A DNA stretch of 64,000 nucleotides from Triatoma infestans. Taxonomy: Eukaryota; Arthropoda; Insecta; Hemiptera; Reduviidae. A program made the position numbers and the translations under genes. Under the pieces are notes generated by a model. It ran no database searches. It saw nothing but the letters and a program-made list of their open reading frames with translations, and was not told the DNA's origin. Shown one piece after another: positions 9,031 through 19,365 of the stretch. Where the stretch lies: the NCBI GenBank assembly GCA_011037195.1, contig JAAEAF010014562.1, positions 1 through 64,000 of the forward strand, written 5' to 3'. The stretch's first letter is position 1, and every line of letters starts with the position of its first letter.

Positions 9031-12000
9031 CTAGGTAGACAAGTTCCCGTCCCTGCCACGGGGAGGCGGACCTCTACTTCTTCGTCTAGTCCTTCTTATC
9101 ACCGCGACTTCTTGAGCGAACTCGACAAAGTCTTCGAAATTCCTTGCATTCGTTACCAGCTCTTTACATTCTCCCGGCCAGTTCTCCCCCCTACTTATCA
9201 GCTTGAATTCCATATGGATTCTAGCCTCGTCGAGGAGAGGACACCGGAAGAGAACGTGATGCACCGTGTCCTGCTGACCGCATTCACAATTTGGGGAATC
9301 TTTCAATCCCAAGTCGAAGAGCTTAGAATTGAACTCCCCTTGCCCCGTGAAATATTGTGTTACGGTCTGGGATAGCCGCAGCCATCGCATCGACAGTCTG
9401 TGATGCAGATTTGGAAAGAACTCATAAGTAGTTCTTCCTGTCTCTGCCTCATCCCAGCGTCTTTGCCACTTCCCTATCTCATACTCTCGGATCGTTTTCT
9501 TTACGAGAGCAGGAGGCATCTGACTAGACAACTCCCGACCATCAAGGACGATCATGCCCCTTTTTTGGTGTTTGTATCTTAGGGCTCTCATCTCTGCTTG
9601 GAGATCGAGCGGCAACACTCCAGCGACCACCGGTAAGGAGGCCGTGGACGCCGTCGCATAGGCCCTAGTCACCGAGCATAAAATAGCTCTTTGCATTCTT
9701 AATAGAATGCCGCTGTACGACTGCATGTCCAGCTTTTCAGCCCAACAGGCAGATGCGTACGTTGCGACATTCTCAATCACGCCCCTGTAGATGGTCAGAG
9801 CCACACCAGTCTTCAGCCCCCACTCTCCACGGGCTACTCTTTTGATCCCCTGGTATAAGTTTAGGCATCTAGAGGCGACCCGCTGAATATGGGGCTTAAA
9901 AGAAAGCTTCCAATCCAGGAGCACGCCTAGATACTCGAACTGGGTTACGTGGGCTATTCTTTGTTCGTCCACCCGGATCCAAGGTGGACGACTGGGATGA
10001 AGCTTGCCTTTCATGAGCATCACTTTCGACTTCTCAAACGAAATCTGCAGCTTTTCCCCTTGACACCATCTTTTTATTAGAGACACAGCTGTGCAAGCAC
10101 GCTCCTCTATCTCCCTCCGAGAATCCCCATGGACAACTATTGCTAGGTCATCAGCGTATGCAACCGAGTCACAGTAATCCAATTTATCAGTCTGTTTTAA
10201 CAGCTCTTCCATCACTAGGTTCCACAGGAACGGACCCACCACCGAGCCCTGCGGACAACCTTTAGTTATTGGTCGTGAGACCTCGCCGGCTTGAGTCACT
10301 AACATCGCTACCCTCTGGGTAAGGTAGCTTTGTATTAGTTTTAGAAGACACGGTGGACAATCTCGTCTTCTCAGTGACTCCAAAACAGTCGGCCACCAGA
10401 CATTATCGAAGGCCCCAGCTATGTCCAGGAATACTGTGAGAACGTACTTGTGCCCACTGCCACGGACCAATTCAAGGATTTTCATGATGGCATCTGTCGT
10501 CGATCTTCCCGATACAAACCCATACTGGTTGGGACTGAAACTGATAAAGCTTTTTAATCTCATTATAATCAGTTTCTCCAGCAGTTTCCCGAAAACGGGC
10601 AGGAGTTGTATCAATCGATACGACTTTGCATCATTCACGGGCTTGTTTGATCCTTTATATAAAACTTTTACAAGCCCTGTTTTCCATTGAGTGGGAAAGT
10701 ATCCCAATCTCAGGCATCCATTGAAAAGGTCAAGCAGATATTGGCTTAATACGTCCTCGTTCTTCCGGACAATTTCCCCATTTATCATATCTATGCCGGG
10801 GGCCTTTTTATTTTTAATCTCTCCAATAACATACTTTACATCATATATATCAAATTCTGTGATGGAGTCCGTGAGAGCTGGTGACTCATACGCTGCTTCG
10901 CGACGACCTTTTTGCAATTGCGTGTCGTCCGAAGGACAATCCTCAGGAAGAAGCACTTTCAACAAATGCTCTGTTGATTGCTGCCAGGACCCAGCACCCG
11001 GCACTCCGTCTATATTTAGACTAGCGAGTACCAGGTCGGTCCTTATTTTTCTAGTTTGCACCCTGTATATGATGCCCCACGGATCATTATTGCCTTCCGA
11101 CTCCACGAACTCCCGCCAGCTAGAAGTCTTGGCCTGATGCACCATCTTTTTATATATTTTTCGAGCACCTCGATACTCATCTATGTATCTTTGACGGGAT
11201 TCATCATTATGTTCCCGTTGGTACCTTCTCCGCCTCTTTGCAACGTCTCTCTTGGCCACAGTCAACTCCCGTGTCCACCAAGGAACACGGCGTGTGCGAC
11301 TAGTTGGTATTTTCTTAAGCACTTCCCCACTTGTGCCAGCTATTGCCTCCGTCAGCTCTGTGACCGCTATATCGACACCATCAATGGTATCCCCTTGGAC
11401 ATTTAGCGTGTCTATTCTGCGCTGGAGGAGTGTCTTGTATCTTTCCCAGTCAACACATTTGACTGAGAATCTTTCTAGACCCTCAAAGGTGGCGCACGGC
11501 CTGGTGTCCCAGGCAACTTCGAAAAGTATCGCCCTGTGATCACCAGTTACCCAGTCTACCACCCTCCAACCGTGCACCCTGTCAACAGCCGAAGCTGTAC
11601 ACAAGGTTACATCAAGGTTATGCTCCGCGCAGTTTCCGTTCCCAGCAAACGTTTTCATATGTCCAGGCTCGTTGACCACACACAGATCATTAGCGACAAA
11701 ACACTCCTCGAAGTGTCTGCCCCTATCGTCCAGTGCGTCATTGTGCCACATGGGTGACCATGCGTTTATGTCAGCGGCCACAATTATCTTTTTTCCTCTG
11801 TTTTCTCTTATGAGCCGACCTAGATGAGCAATAGATGGCGTTGTGTCGCACGACGGTTGGCAATACAAGCTCACCAGCATCAACTCAACGCCATTTGCCG
11901 CAGTTAACAGCACGCAGGTACAATGACTGGTGCTGTACTGAGGAAGACGCAATAGAGTGATGTCTGGATTGCACACCGCCACTGCAGTCCAAATCCATCC

Positions 12001-12204
12001 GTCACATGAAGCGTGAATGATACGATGCTGCAATCCCAGACCCTTAACGCTCGCTTTGAACGTGTAGGGCTCCTGGATTAGTGCAACATCTATGCCCCTT
12101 GAATAGATGAGCTCTCGTGCTTCTGCCATTACTGTTTTTGAGCGTTGCGCATTTAACTGCAACACTCTCAGGCCAGTTGCCGTGTTATTATGGACTTCTG
12201 CCAT
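9031..12204 (-). CDS. ORF2: endonuclease-reverse transcriptase, intact
   Basis: An uninterrupted 1057-codon frame. Residues ~11-230 form an APE-like endonuclease: LRVLQLNAQRS, ALIQEPYTF (41-49), ADINAWSPMWHN (144-155) and GDHRAILFEV (221-230). Residues ~460-770 form the reverse transcriptase: FLDIAGAFDNVW (592-603, motif A Asp), TKGCPQGSVVGPFLWNLVME (647-666), AYADDLAIVV (682-691, catalytic YADD) and FEYLGVLLDWK (756-766). A C-terminal CECGQQDTVHHVLFRCPLL (973-991) is the Cys/His motif found near the end of many non-LTR ORF2 proteins. The product nicks target DNA and primes reverse transcription there. The start overlaps the ORF1 end by 17 bp in another frame. The intact frame suggests a young copy. 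A site-specific target cannot be read from the protein alone. Confidence 0.93.
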   Translation of the reverse strand: MAEVHNNTATGLRVLQLNAQRSKTVMAEARELIYSRGIDVALIQEPYTFKASVKGLGLQHRIIHASCDGWIWTAVAVCNPDITLLRLPQYSTSHCTCVLLTAANGVELMLVSLYCQPSCDTTPSIAHLGRLIRENRGKKIIVAADINAWSPMWHNDALDDRGRHFEECFVANDLCVVNEPGHMKTFAGNGNCAEHNLDVTLCTASAVDRVHGWRVVDWVTGDHRAILFEVAWDTRPCATFEGLERFSVKCVDWERYKTLLQRRIDTLNVQGDTIDGVDIAVTELTEAIAGTSGEVLKKIPTSRTRRVPWWTRELTVAKRDVAKRRRRYQREHNDESRQRYIDEYRGARKIYKKMVHQAKTSSWREFVESEGNNDPWGIIYRVQTRKIRTDLVLASLNIDGVPGAGSWQQSTEHLLKVLLPEDCPSDDTQLQKGRREAAYESPALTDSITEFDIYDVKYVIGEIKNKKAPGIDMINGEIVRKNEDVLSQYLLDLFNGCLRLGYFPTQWKTGLVKVLYKGSNKPVNDAKSYRLIQLLPVFGKLLEKLIIMRLKSFISFSPNQYGFVSGRSTTDAIMKILELVRGSGHKYVLTVFLDIAGAFDNVWWPTVLESLRRRDCPPCLLKLIQSYLTQRVAMLVTQAGEVSRPITKGCPQGSVVGPFLWNLVMEELLKQTDKLDYCDSVAYADDLAIVVHGDSRREIEERACTAVSLIKRWCQGEKLQISFEKSKVMLMKGKLHPSRPPWIRVDEQRIAHVTQFEYLGVLLDWKLSFKPHIQRVASRCLNLYQGIKRVARGEWGLKTGVALTIYRGVIENVATYASACWAEKLDMQSYSGILLRMQRAILCSVTRAYATASTASLPVVAGVLPLDLQAEMRALRYKHQKRGMIVLDGRELSSQMPPALVKKTIREYEIGKWQRRWDEAETGRTTYEFFPNLHHRLSMRWLRLSQTVTQYFTGQGEFNSKLFDLGLKDSPNCECGQQDTVHHVLFRCPLLDEARIHMEFKLISRGENWPGECKELVTNARNFEDFVEFAQEVAVIRRTRRRSRGPPPRGRDGNLST

Positions 12205-13755
12205 AGTCTGTGTTGGCCAGTTGACGGTCTAAAGCATTCTGGTAAGCTGGGCATTTTGTGCTCTTTACGGAGTGGTTGTGAGGTTTCCGGAACGCCTTAC
12301 AGGCGGCGCATGCCGGGGCTTCGGCTTTATTTGGGCACTTGTCGTAACTATGTCCTTTCGTGGCACAGTGTCCGCAAGTGAGATCTCTCTCCTTGCAGTA
12401 CTTCGCCACGTGCCCATATATTTGACACTTATAACAGCGCGACGCCTGATTATGGTCCATTACCTTACAACGACTCCACTCTATATAAACCCTGTCACGA
12501 CTCAGGGTTCCTTTCTGTAGAAGTTCACGCATTTTTGGCGTGACTTCTACCACTCAATTTTGCAAACCATTTTTGCTCTTACCTGTCTTGGCCAACACTC
12601 GAAAGGAGTCCTGGAACTCAGGTTTCGGCAATACCGATCCCAAATTCTGGTCATATAGAGCTTTCATGAATTTCGCGTCATCGAGATCGCTGGGCACGTC
12701 GAAAATTATCATTTTTGGAAGCCGCTTCTTTGGCAGCTCAGCATGCAGACCAGCGTTCCGCAACTTTTCATTATTTAACAAGGCTTGTGCCTGCTCCGGG
12801 CCTCCTGTTTCAACTAGGAGTGTCTTATTCCTGGCTCGTCGGAGGGATACGACCTGCCAGCCTTCCTCAGAAGGGTTAAGACTGCCCTTCAGTATTTCTT
12901 TTGTTTGATCACTGGTCTGCATTGCCGCCTCATCTTGTGGCCTGATCAGGACCACGTGCTTTTTCTTTGGCAGTGGCTGCTTTACTGCCTTCTTTTCGGG
13001 CTGCTTTTCCTTTTTTTGCTTTTTGATTGACTTTGTCTTAGACATATTCTTAGACTTAGTCTTAGCCTGCTTTCCCTCAGGCTGGCTCCCTTTATTCACC
13101 GCTTCCGCATAGGAAAAAGCCGCTGCGGATGACGGTCCTGCGGTGTCTTTATTCTTTCTCTCGACCGCGCCTTTGCTTTCTCTTATTAGCTTACGGGCCT
13201 CAAGCGGCGACACGGACAATTTCGTCGTATCTGTCTTGATCTGGTCAGTGTTCTCCAAAATGCAAAGCACTGCCATCTCCAAGGCTTGCTGCCTTTTGAT
13301 TGTCTCGTCGTCTGCCGCAGCGAGTTGCCCTCAAGCCGAGCGACACGAGTGGCCATCTCGTTAACGAGGGCCGTCACTTCCTTTACTTTCCTTGTTATAA
13401 ACAAGGTGTTGCTCTTGCTTATTTTAACCGAAGGGTCCTGGCAGTAGGACATTATTTCGAGCTCTATCTCGCTCGCTCTCAAGAGGGGCTCATCGGTCAC
13501 ATACCCATTTGTGATTCCACTCTCATTGCGGTTTTCTTTCAAGTTCTCGGGTAGGTCATTCGCTTCAGTAGAACCTACTTCGTCAATTATGGTCTCTTTG
13601 AACTTTCTTACTGTTTTCGCAACCTGTGGTTGCTCGTCTCTGAAAAACAACTTTCTACGTATACCACCAGTTATGCCTTTTAGGCAAGGTGGAGTCACCT
13701 CAGTGTCCGAGAACGGACTAGACTATCTAGCTGTCGTCGTTGGTGTGCTCGTCAT
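12188..13755 (-). pseudogene. ORF1 of the R1-like element, gag-like, disrupted
   Basis: The start MTSTPTTTAR is followed by a stop at codon 11, then SSPFSDTEVTPPCLKG. A frameshift near 13330 lies between RVARLEG and ETIKRQQALEMAVLCILE. Another stop at 12554-12556 falls between SKNGLQN and VVEVTPKMRELL in the same frame. The C-terminal 121 codons hold zinc knuckles CYKCQIYGHVAKYC, CGHCATKGHSYDKC and CAACKAFRKPHNHSVKSTKC, typical of ORF1 RNA-binding proteins in this clade. The middle is Lys-rich. Two stops and one shift mean this copy likely lacks functional ORF1 although ORF2 is intact. The homologous fragment at 14190 confirms the true N terminus. Confidence 0.88.
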
Positions 13756-13801
13756 ATCAGTTAATTAATTGAATACTTAACACTACTATATACAAATAAA
13801 A

Positions 13802-14149
13802 CTATTTACAATATGTACAGTGGGCTCAAGCCGAAGCTTACGCCCTCGCTCTGAAAAGAGCGGTTGGTGCCCTCCGTCCTCTCTAAAGTGAATATCTCCC
13901 TTTAGCCCAGAAATGGTGCAACTTCACTTCCAAACTCTGTCTGGTGTCCAGCCCCGGCAAACGTGGACGCAGGAGACCACTCGCTGACCAAACAGCCACA
14001 AAGCTGTACACTGGCTTTTGTGACTCGTTAAGCTCAGAAAGTTCACTTAAATCACTCTAAATGTTATAAAATTTCACAAAAACAGAACTTTCTTAGTATC
14101 AGTTTTATAAAAAAGGCTCAACAATTAAATAAGCGAGGGGCGCGGGGCC
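13802..14149 (+). repeat. Right inverted arm, probable 5' UTR of plus-strand element
   Basis: Inverted relative to 8615-8915 and somewhat longer. It begins CTATTTACAATATGTACA and ends GCGAGGGGCGCGGGGCC, 40 bp upstream of the ORF1 start at 14190. That position suits a 5' UTR with an internal promoter. The minus-strand ORF1 lies immediately left, so the two elements are head to head. Confidence 0.78.
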
Positions 14150-14189
14150 AGTTTAACTGTACAGTAGAATTTGTGGAATAGAAATAAGT

Positions 14190-14790
14190 ATGGCGAGCAC
14201 CCCTTTAAACGGTAAACCGTCTAGTCCGTTCTCGAACATAGAAGTGACGCCACCTAGCCTAAAAAGAATGACTGGTGGCTTCAGAAGGAAACTATTTGGA
14301 GACGAGCAACAAAAAGTTGCTATATGTTCGACGGTGGTCAAAGAGACCACTAGTGACGTGGTAGTAAAAACTGCCGAGTCCGACGGACCCGAGAACAACA
14401 AAAATAACCGTAAGAAGGATGGTATCACAGCAGGGTATGTGACCAGTGATCCAATCCTCACAGCAGGCGAAATAGAGCTAGAGTTGATGTAGTACTGCAC
14501 GGACCGTAGCATTAAGATAAGCAAAAGCAACACCTTATACATCATAAAAAAGGTAAAAGAGGTGACGGCCCTCGTTAATGAGATCGCCGCTCGCGTTGCT
14601 TGGCTTGAGGGCAAACTCGCTGCAGCTGACACAGAGACAGCGAAAAAGCAGCAGGCCTTAGCAATGGCGGTTCTCTGTATTTTAGAGAACACCGACCAGA
14701 TTAAGGCCGATACCACGAATCTGTCCATGTCCTCGCATAAAGTAGTCCGTCAGCCGGCAAAGGTCAGCAGTGGCACGGTCGGAACAAAAC
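14190..14790 (+). pseudogene. ORF1 N-terminal fragment of a second R1-like element
   Basis: MASTPLNGKPSSPFSNIEVT aligns with the N terminus of the minus-strand ORF1. It continues with TPPSLKRMTGGFRRKLFGD, GITAGYVTSDPILTAGEIEL, an in-frame stop after ELELM (14490-14492), then YCTDRSIKISKSNTLYIIKK, KVKEVTALVNEIAARVAWLE and MAVLCILENTDQIKADTT. The similarity ends near 14790, where a tRNA-like sequence begins. There is no ORF2, so this is a 3'-truncated fragment. The reverse is usual for target-primed insertion, so deletion or rearrangement is likely. Confidence 0.85.
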
Positions 14791-14792
14791 TT

Positions 14793-14867
14793 TGCCCTCA
14801 CGGGAATCGAACCCTGAATTCTCACACGAAAGGCGAGTGTGCTAGCCACTAGACCAACGCGTGAGGA
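14793..14867 (-). tRNA. tRNA-Glu-like sequence (TTC), possibly pseudogene
   Basis: On the minus strand: GGTCTAGTGGCTAGC (box A / D arm), anticodon arm CTCGC-CTTTCGT-GTGAG with TTC at the anticodon position, and GGGTTCGATTCCC (box B / T arm). The 5' CCTCACG pairs with the 3' CGTGAGG. The T stem is only three clean pairs and the acceptor/T spacing is off, so a decayed or tRNA-derived copy is more likely than a working gene. Confidence 0.5.
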
Positions 14868-16100
14868 CCCTCTAGTGATTTAAATTTAAATTATCGCTTC
14901 CAAGGTCTTGAAAAAGATGGCGTGCCAAAGTGTTCCTTTCAGTTTTATATGTATAACCCCCCCTACCTTTTTCTTATGGCCAACCCATTTAAAAGTTTCT
15001 AGGCATTGTAATGACTTAAGGAAAACAATTTCTCTAATTGGAGTAATTGGAAAGTATGTTTTGGATATTTATTGTATTTCGATCAAGTTAGAATTCACTT
15101 CTCCACAAAGTGAATTCTGTTTGCATAAGTAGTATATATATATACTAACTACATAACCCTATATATCTTACTCTTCCTTTATATATAGATTATAATTGGA
15201 TATATATATATTATAGGAGATACGTACGTGCGTCCGTTAATATTGCGGTTTAAATCTATGTTGTTATAACTATGTGCTCTATGCGTATGTATGTCCTAGC
15301 TGGGGCTAGGCTCCAGACATGGTGAATACATAATACAGCGTTGCCAAAACCTACTGCCCACTCCGGCTTCTATTCGAGGTTTTTAACCCTATATACAAAT
15401 GCCTAAAATCTCTTACCATATAACGATGGGTTTTACTAGCGCTTTCCAGCAATGTCTATTGCCCTGCCCCCCATTCTCCTATGGTGAGCATAGTAAAGCC
15501 CCGTTTTCCCGACCGCAGAAACCAGGGTTGGGGCTAGCCTAGCCTAGTCGTATATATATATATTTCATAGAACGAAGCCCATACGGGTACGAGTGGAGGA
15601 AAACTATCTCAGTGGTCGTACACCGTACAATATAGTATTACAAGCGGAGCCCAATGATTCGCCATGGTCTATGTGTGTGCGTGTGTTTGTGTATATCTCA
15701 AGCCTAACCAACCTCCGACCCCCGGCCCCAACCTGCTACGGATGGTTTCCCTGCCTCCCTCCTACCATCCTGCAACCTTCTACATATCCAATGTTCACAA
15801 CCGCCCTTCCAACCCCCCCCCGCTACTTGGTTCTAATCAGTTATGTTGTGTTTACATTTGAGTACCCCTTTGTAATCTGCCGCGCAGGCCACAGCGTGCA
15901 CTCACTGATAATTACCATTACCATAGGTGGAGTGGGGGTAAAGTACTAGTTCTCGGTTATTTCCAATACAACAGCTAGTGTGTGTGGGTGTGTGTGTTGT
16001 GGTCCGATCCATGTAATATACTGGATGTTGCATGACTCGAGGTCCCCAGCTTGAAGCTGCACTACTGAGTGATGCCTACACGTGATGTGGACACGTGGAA
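14868..16100. other. No gene recognised; AT and GT simple repeats
   Basis: Contains TA-rich stretches near 15130-15200 and 15550, and a GT tract near 15980. Plus-strand frames at 15593-15949 are Pro/Thr-rich with no similarity I can name. The sequence is not obviously part of the repeat families described here. Confidence 0.4.
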
Positions 16101-16104
16101 TTAA

Positions 16105-16325
16105 TAAAAAAATAATCTAGTGTGAAACACTCACACGATTTTCTCTTAATCTAATTAATACAATTTAATCTCGAAATTTTCGTAAAAATTGCAACAGTAT
16201 AGTGTTTAGTTGGGATGGCCCCTAAGAACCTTATCATGCAGCAAGTATTCCGAAGTTTAAAGAAAGCCGTTTGCTTTCCGTTTTTCGAGAAAATTCTAAA
16301 AAATAAAAAACCATGCATTGCAGGT
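16105..16325 (+). repeat. MDR dispersed repeat, fragment
   Basis: GTGAAACACTCACACGATTT, TTAATACAATTTAATC and AAGTTTAAAGAAAGCCG are MDR blocks in plus orientation. Confidence 0.6.
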
Positions 16326-16599
16326 GCTTGTTAAGACTATAATGGCCCACAGACATCCTTATGGCTGCCTATTTTGTTGGAGTAGCTCTGCAGTAACTCT
16401 GCCAGTGGCCTGGGTTTTTACACACGCTTCTTGTGATCGAACATGCACCCATGCTCTGATGGCTACACTTCTGTGGCACTTCTTGCAATGCCGTAAAAAG
16501 GTTCAGGTCCAAGCAAGGTTCCCAACAGCGCCTCATTTGCCCTTAATAACACGGAATGCCCGGGTACCCAAGCTAGAAAAAACTTATTGTGGCTACTGA
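16326..16599. other. Unassigned stretch
   Basis: A 93-codon plus-strand frame (from 16318) rich in Cys and His has no motif spacing I recognise. It may be part of an unknown transposon. Confidence 0.3.
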
Positions 16600-17440
16600 T
16601 TTCCATAAGGATACCCAAGCAATCTCATACCAACCTCGAGGTTCAACATGTATGTAGATAGTGTAGAACAGGCTCATATTCAAGAAGGCCAGGCTCAGGA
16701 CGTCCAAGAGCCACTGAACTGCGAGACGACCGCTTTTTGACACTGACAGTTTTACGAAATCATCATCTGACAGCTGTTGAAGTAGTTCATCGCTCCCAAG
16801 ATGTTCAAGGTGTTCAAACTTCTGAGATTGAATGACCAAGATTTGCCCACAAGATAGCCAGAACAAACCAGGGAGCACCAAATTTCTCACCTTGAGTTTA
16901 CACGGCAATACATCAATTGGTCTATCGAAAACAGTGGGCAAGTATATTGTTTACTGACGGGTCCTGGGTATTGCTTTAAGGGCTTCAGACACGGCCATGA
17001 ACGACTGTGGAGGAGAAGAGGTGAGAGATTTGCACAATGCAATTTTTGTTTTCACTAGGCCTTTCCAACGAGGCTGTCTGATCAGTTTACAAAGACGTAC
17101 AGAGTTAGTAATCGTTCGTGGAGGTTCCATGACTGCTGCTCGATATTTGGCAGATATACTGCAAGTACATGAGGTCCCTATCATGCCGGAAATAGGTGAG
17201 GGGTTTGTGCTATTGCACGATAACGCTTATTACAGCCCACATAATGCAGGCCTTTCTTGGTCTGCCCGTTCCCCTGACTTAAATCACGTAGAGCATCTGA
17301 GGAGCTAGAAAGAGCACTTCAAGACGAATGGGCTCTAATGTCACAAAACGAAGTTTCCCGCTTGATTCAGAGCTATGCCGAGACGCCTAGAAGCTGTGAT
17401 ACTCGGCAAGAGAAGGTAATACTCGGTCTTAGCACCATCC
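16600..17440 (+). pseudogene. Tc1-like transposase relic, family T2, copy 1
   Basis: Plus-strand frames with several breaks read GRPRATELRDDRFLTLTV, LRNHHLTAVEVVHRSQDVQ, PRFAHKIARTNQGAPNF and a LFTDGSW block (site of the first catalytic Asp). Then come GGSMTAARYLADILQVHEVP, FVLLHDNAYYSPHN (second Asp) and WSARSPDLNHVEHL (the third acidic position region). The end, RLIQSYAETPRSCDTRQEK, is near 17410. HTH, Asp and DLN blocks are in the usual Tc1 order. Stops and shifts make it non-functional. The minus-strand copy at 35015-36030 belongs to the same family and ends at the same CCCACTAAAAAATAAT. Confidence 0.8.
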
Positions 17441-18099
17441 CACTAAAAAATAATTGGTAAAATTAAAAAAAATAAAACAGTAAATAAAATTCAAGGATTC
17501 ACCAGTTTCAAATTCATTATTTTAAATTTCCTATTATAATCCTATTTATTGTTTTATTTTGGGAAATCAATTAACCTATAAAACGTTATGAACGAAAGAA
17601 ACCATTAAAAAATTGAAAAATTATACATAGAAATAGTAAATTTTTAAGTAGCCAGAATTATTGGCCAGATCGCATTACTACTTCCACTTACAGTAGTAAG
17701 AGGAAGTAATAAAATGAAATAAAAAATTAATAGTATGATATATTTAACAAAATAATGTATAATTTTTATTGATGAAAGCGTTAAATAAATGCAATAGAAA
17801 GGGCACGCGTAAGGACGGGAAGTTGGTGCACGTGTGTTATGTCTAATTTAATTGTTTGTTCTGGTGAACAATGGGCCGAAACATCAACTAGACAGGCAGC
17901 ACCGTATTGTACCGCACTATTCATGCAGGTGTCATCTTCATTAAAATGATGTTCCCACAACAGCACAAAAAAATTACAACCAACTATAGAAGCATAATAA
18001 ACGAGATGTATCTCACACCAGTCATTATCCTATAATTAATGGATAGTACACTTTATGCAACCGAGTTTAATATGAAACATGAACTATACGGCACTACAA
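17441..18099. other. Intergenic with isolated MDR-type hairpin
   Basis: AT-rich with no gene. At about 17674-17711 the sequence ATTACTACTTCCACTTAC - AGTA - GTAAGAGGAAGTAAT forms the same hairpin that closes MDR copies elsewhere. Confidence 0.45.
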
Positions 18100-19365
18100 A
18101 GAGGCACTTTTACTATTCCTAATTTGCTGTTAGAGGGAAGTATTGTAATCGCGTCAAATTTTCGAAATCGTATTTTCACCGGATATAACCATTTTGAGGT
18201 CCCCTGAGTCCAAAAAACGTGATTTTTTGGTCATTGGTCCATGTGTCCGTCTATCTTTCTAGCTGTTTCTTCGTAAAAATTATTCAACCGGTAGTGCCAC
18301 GTTACTGAATGTTTTTTTTTTTTCAGTTTTTTGTGATTTTCTTGAAAACAGCTCCAACGATTTTTTTTAAACTTCGTATATAAACCACCCATATAATGAG
18401 CTAAAACTTTTATTTGAAACATTTCACCGGGAAAATTCAGTAAAGGGCACTTTGGGGGGGGGGATGGTAGGAGTTAAATTTTCCTCTAAAGTGCTATTCC
18501 TATCATCTAAATAATATTAATTAGGAATTAAATAACCGGAAGTGCGTTTACTTTACCACTTTACTAAATGATTTTTTCACTATTTCGCAATTCTCTCAAA
18601 AATGGCTCCGACGATTTTCTTGAAACATCTTATATAAACTAAACATACAATGATGTACAACTTTTGTTTAAAACATTTCTCAGGGAAAATTCGTTTAAGA
18701 GCACTTTTAAGGGAGGGGTAGGGTTATGTTTTTCTCTTAAGTGCTATCATAGTTGATTATACAATGCTAACATCCAAACAAAATTAATTAGAAATAAATA
18801 GATTGTCCAAAATTCCGAGTTTCAAGGAAATTAGTAAACTGGAAGTACGCTTTTACTGAACAGTCTTTTTCAGTTTTCGACGAATTTCATTAAATTTGGT
18901 ACACTAACTATAAAATTTGTCAATTATAATTCTGAGAACTGGAGTAAGAGAAAGTTGTGTGAGTATTTAAAACCAGATTTTTTACTAAAAAAATGTATTT
19001 TTCAGTTTTCTCCTATTTTTTCCAAAAAAAACGGCTTCAACGATTTTCTTGTGAAGTAAGTATGTGAAGCGCACATATAGTGAGCTAAAACGTTTATTTG
19101 AAATATTTGACCGGGAAAATTCATGTAAGTGCCCTTTTTGGGGGAGGGGTGGGGTTTTATGTTCTTCACCTCTAAAGTGCTTACTTACTTGATTATACAA
19201 TTTTATCATCCAAACATAATTAATTAGAAATAAATAGGTTACGAAAATTCCGAGTTTCAAGAAAATTAGTAAACCGGAAGTGGCGTTTTTTACTGAAATT
19301 TGTCAATTATAGCTGCAGTAAGAGAAAGCTGTGTGAGTGTTTCACTTCCGGGACCTGTTTTTCTA
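18100..19365 (-). repeat. MDR dispersed repeat, long copy with tandem internal modules
   Basis: Read on the minus strand it runs from GTGAAACACTCACACAGC (19350) to GATTACAATACTTCCCTC (18140). The CCGGAAGT-type junction recurs at about 18286, 18536, 18838 and 19274. A module of roughly 250-430 bp is therefore repeated in tandem, each with a C-rich block and an AATAAAAGTTGTAG-like block. There is no coding potential. Confidence 0.72.

Larger units (their letters stand above)
8939..13800 (-). mobile_element. R1-clade-like non-LTR retrotransposon, nearly full length
   Basis: Two overlapping reading frames (ORF1 with three CCHC-type zinc knuckles, ORF2 with APE-type endonuclease and reverse transcriptase) and a (TAA)n tail define a non-LTR element of about 4.9 kb on the minus strand. 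There is no RNase H domain in ORF2. The endonuclease-RT order with a late CX1CX..H..C motif fits the R1/TRAS/SART group best. Only about 45 bp separate the ORF1 start from an inverted arm running the other way, so its own 5' UTR seems missing or shared. Confidence 0.88.

Noticed and set aside
10691..11137. 148-codon plus-strand frame and other plus frames within 9.1-13.8 kb
   Set aside because: Antisense shadows of the intact ORF2 and of ORF1 of the R1-like element.
14153..14728. 191-codon minus-strand frame
   Set aside because: Antisense shadow of the plus-strand ORF1 fragment, whose translation aligns with the other ORF1.
15593..15949. 118-codon plus frame with Pro/Thr content
   Set aside because: No recognisable domain, adjacent to simple repeats, no splice or start context.
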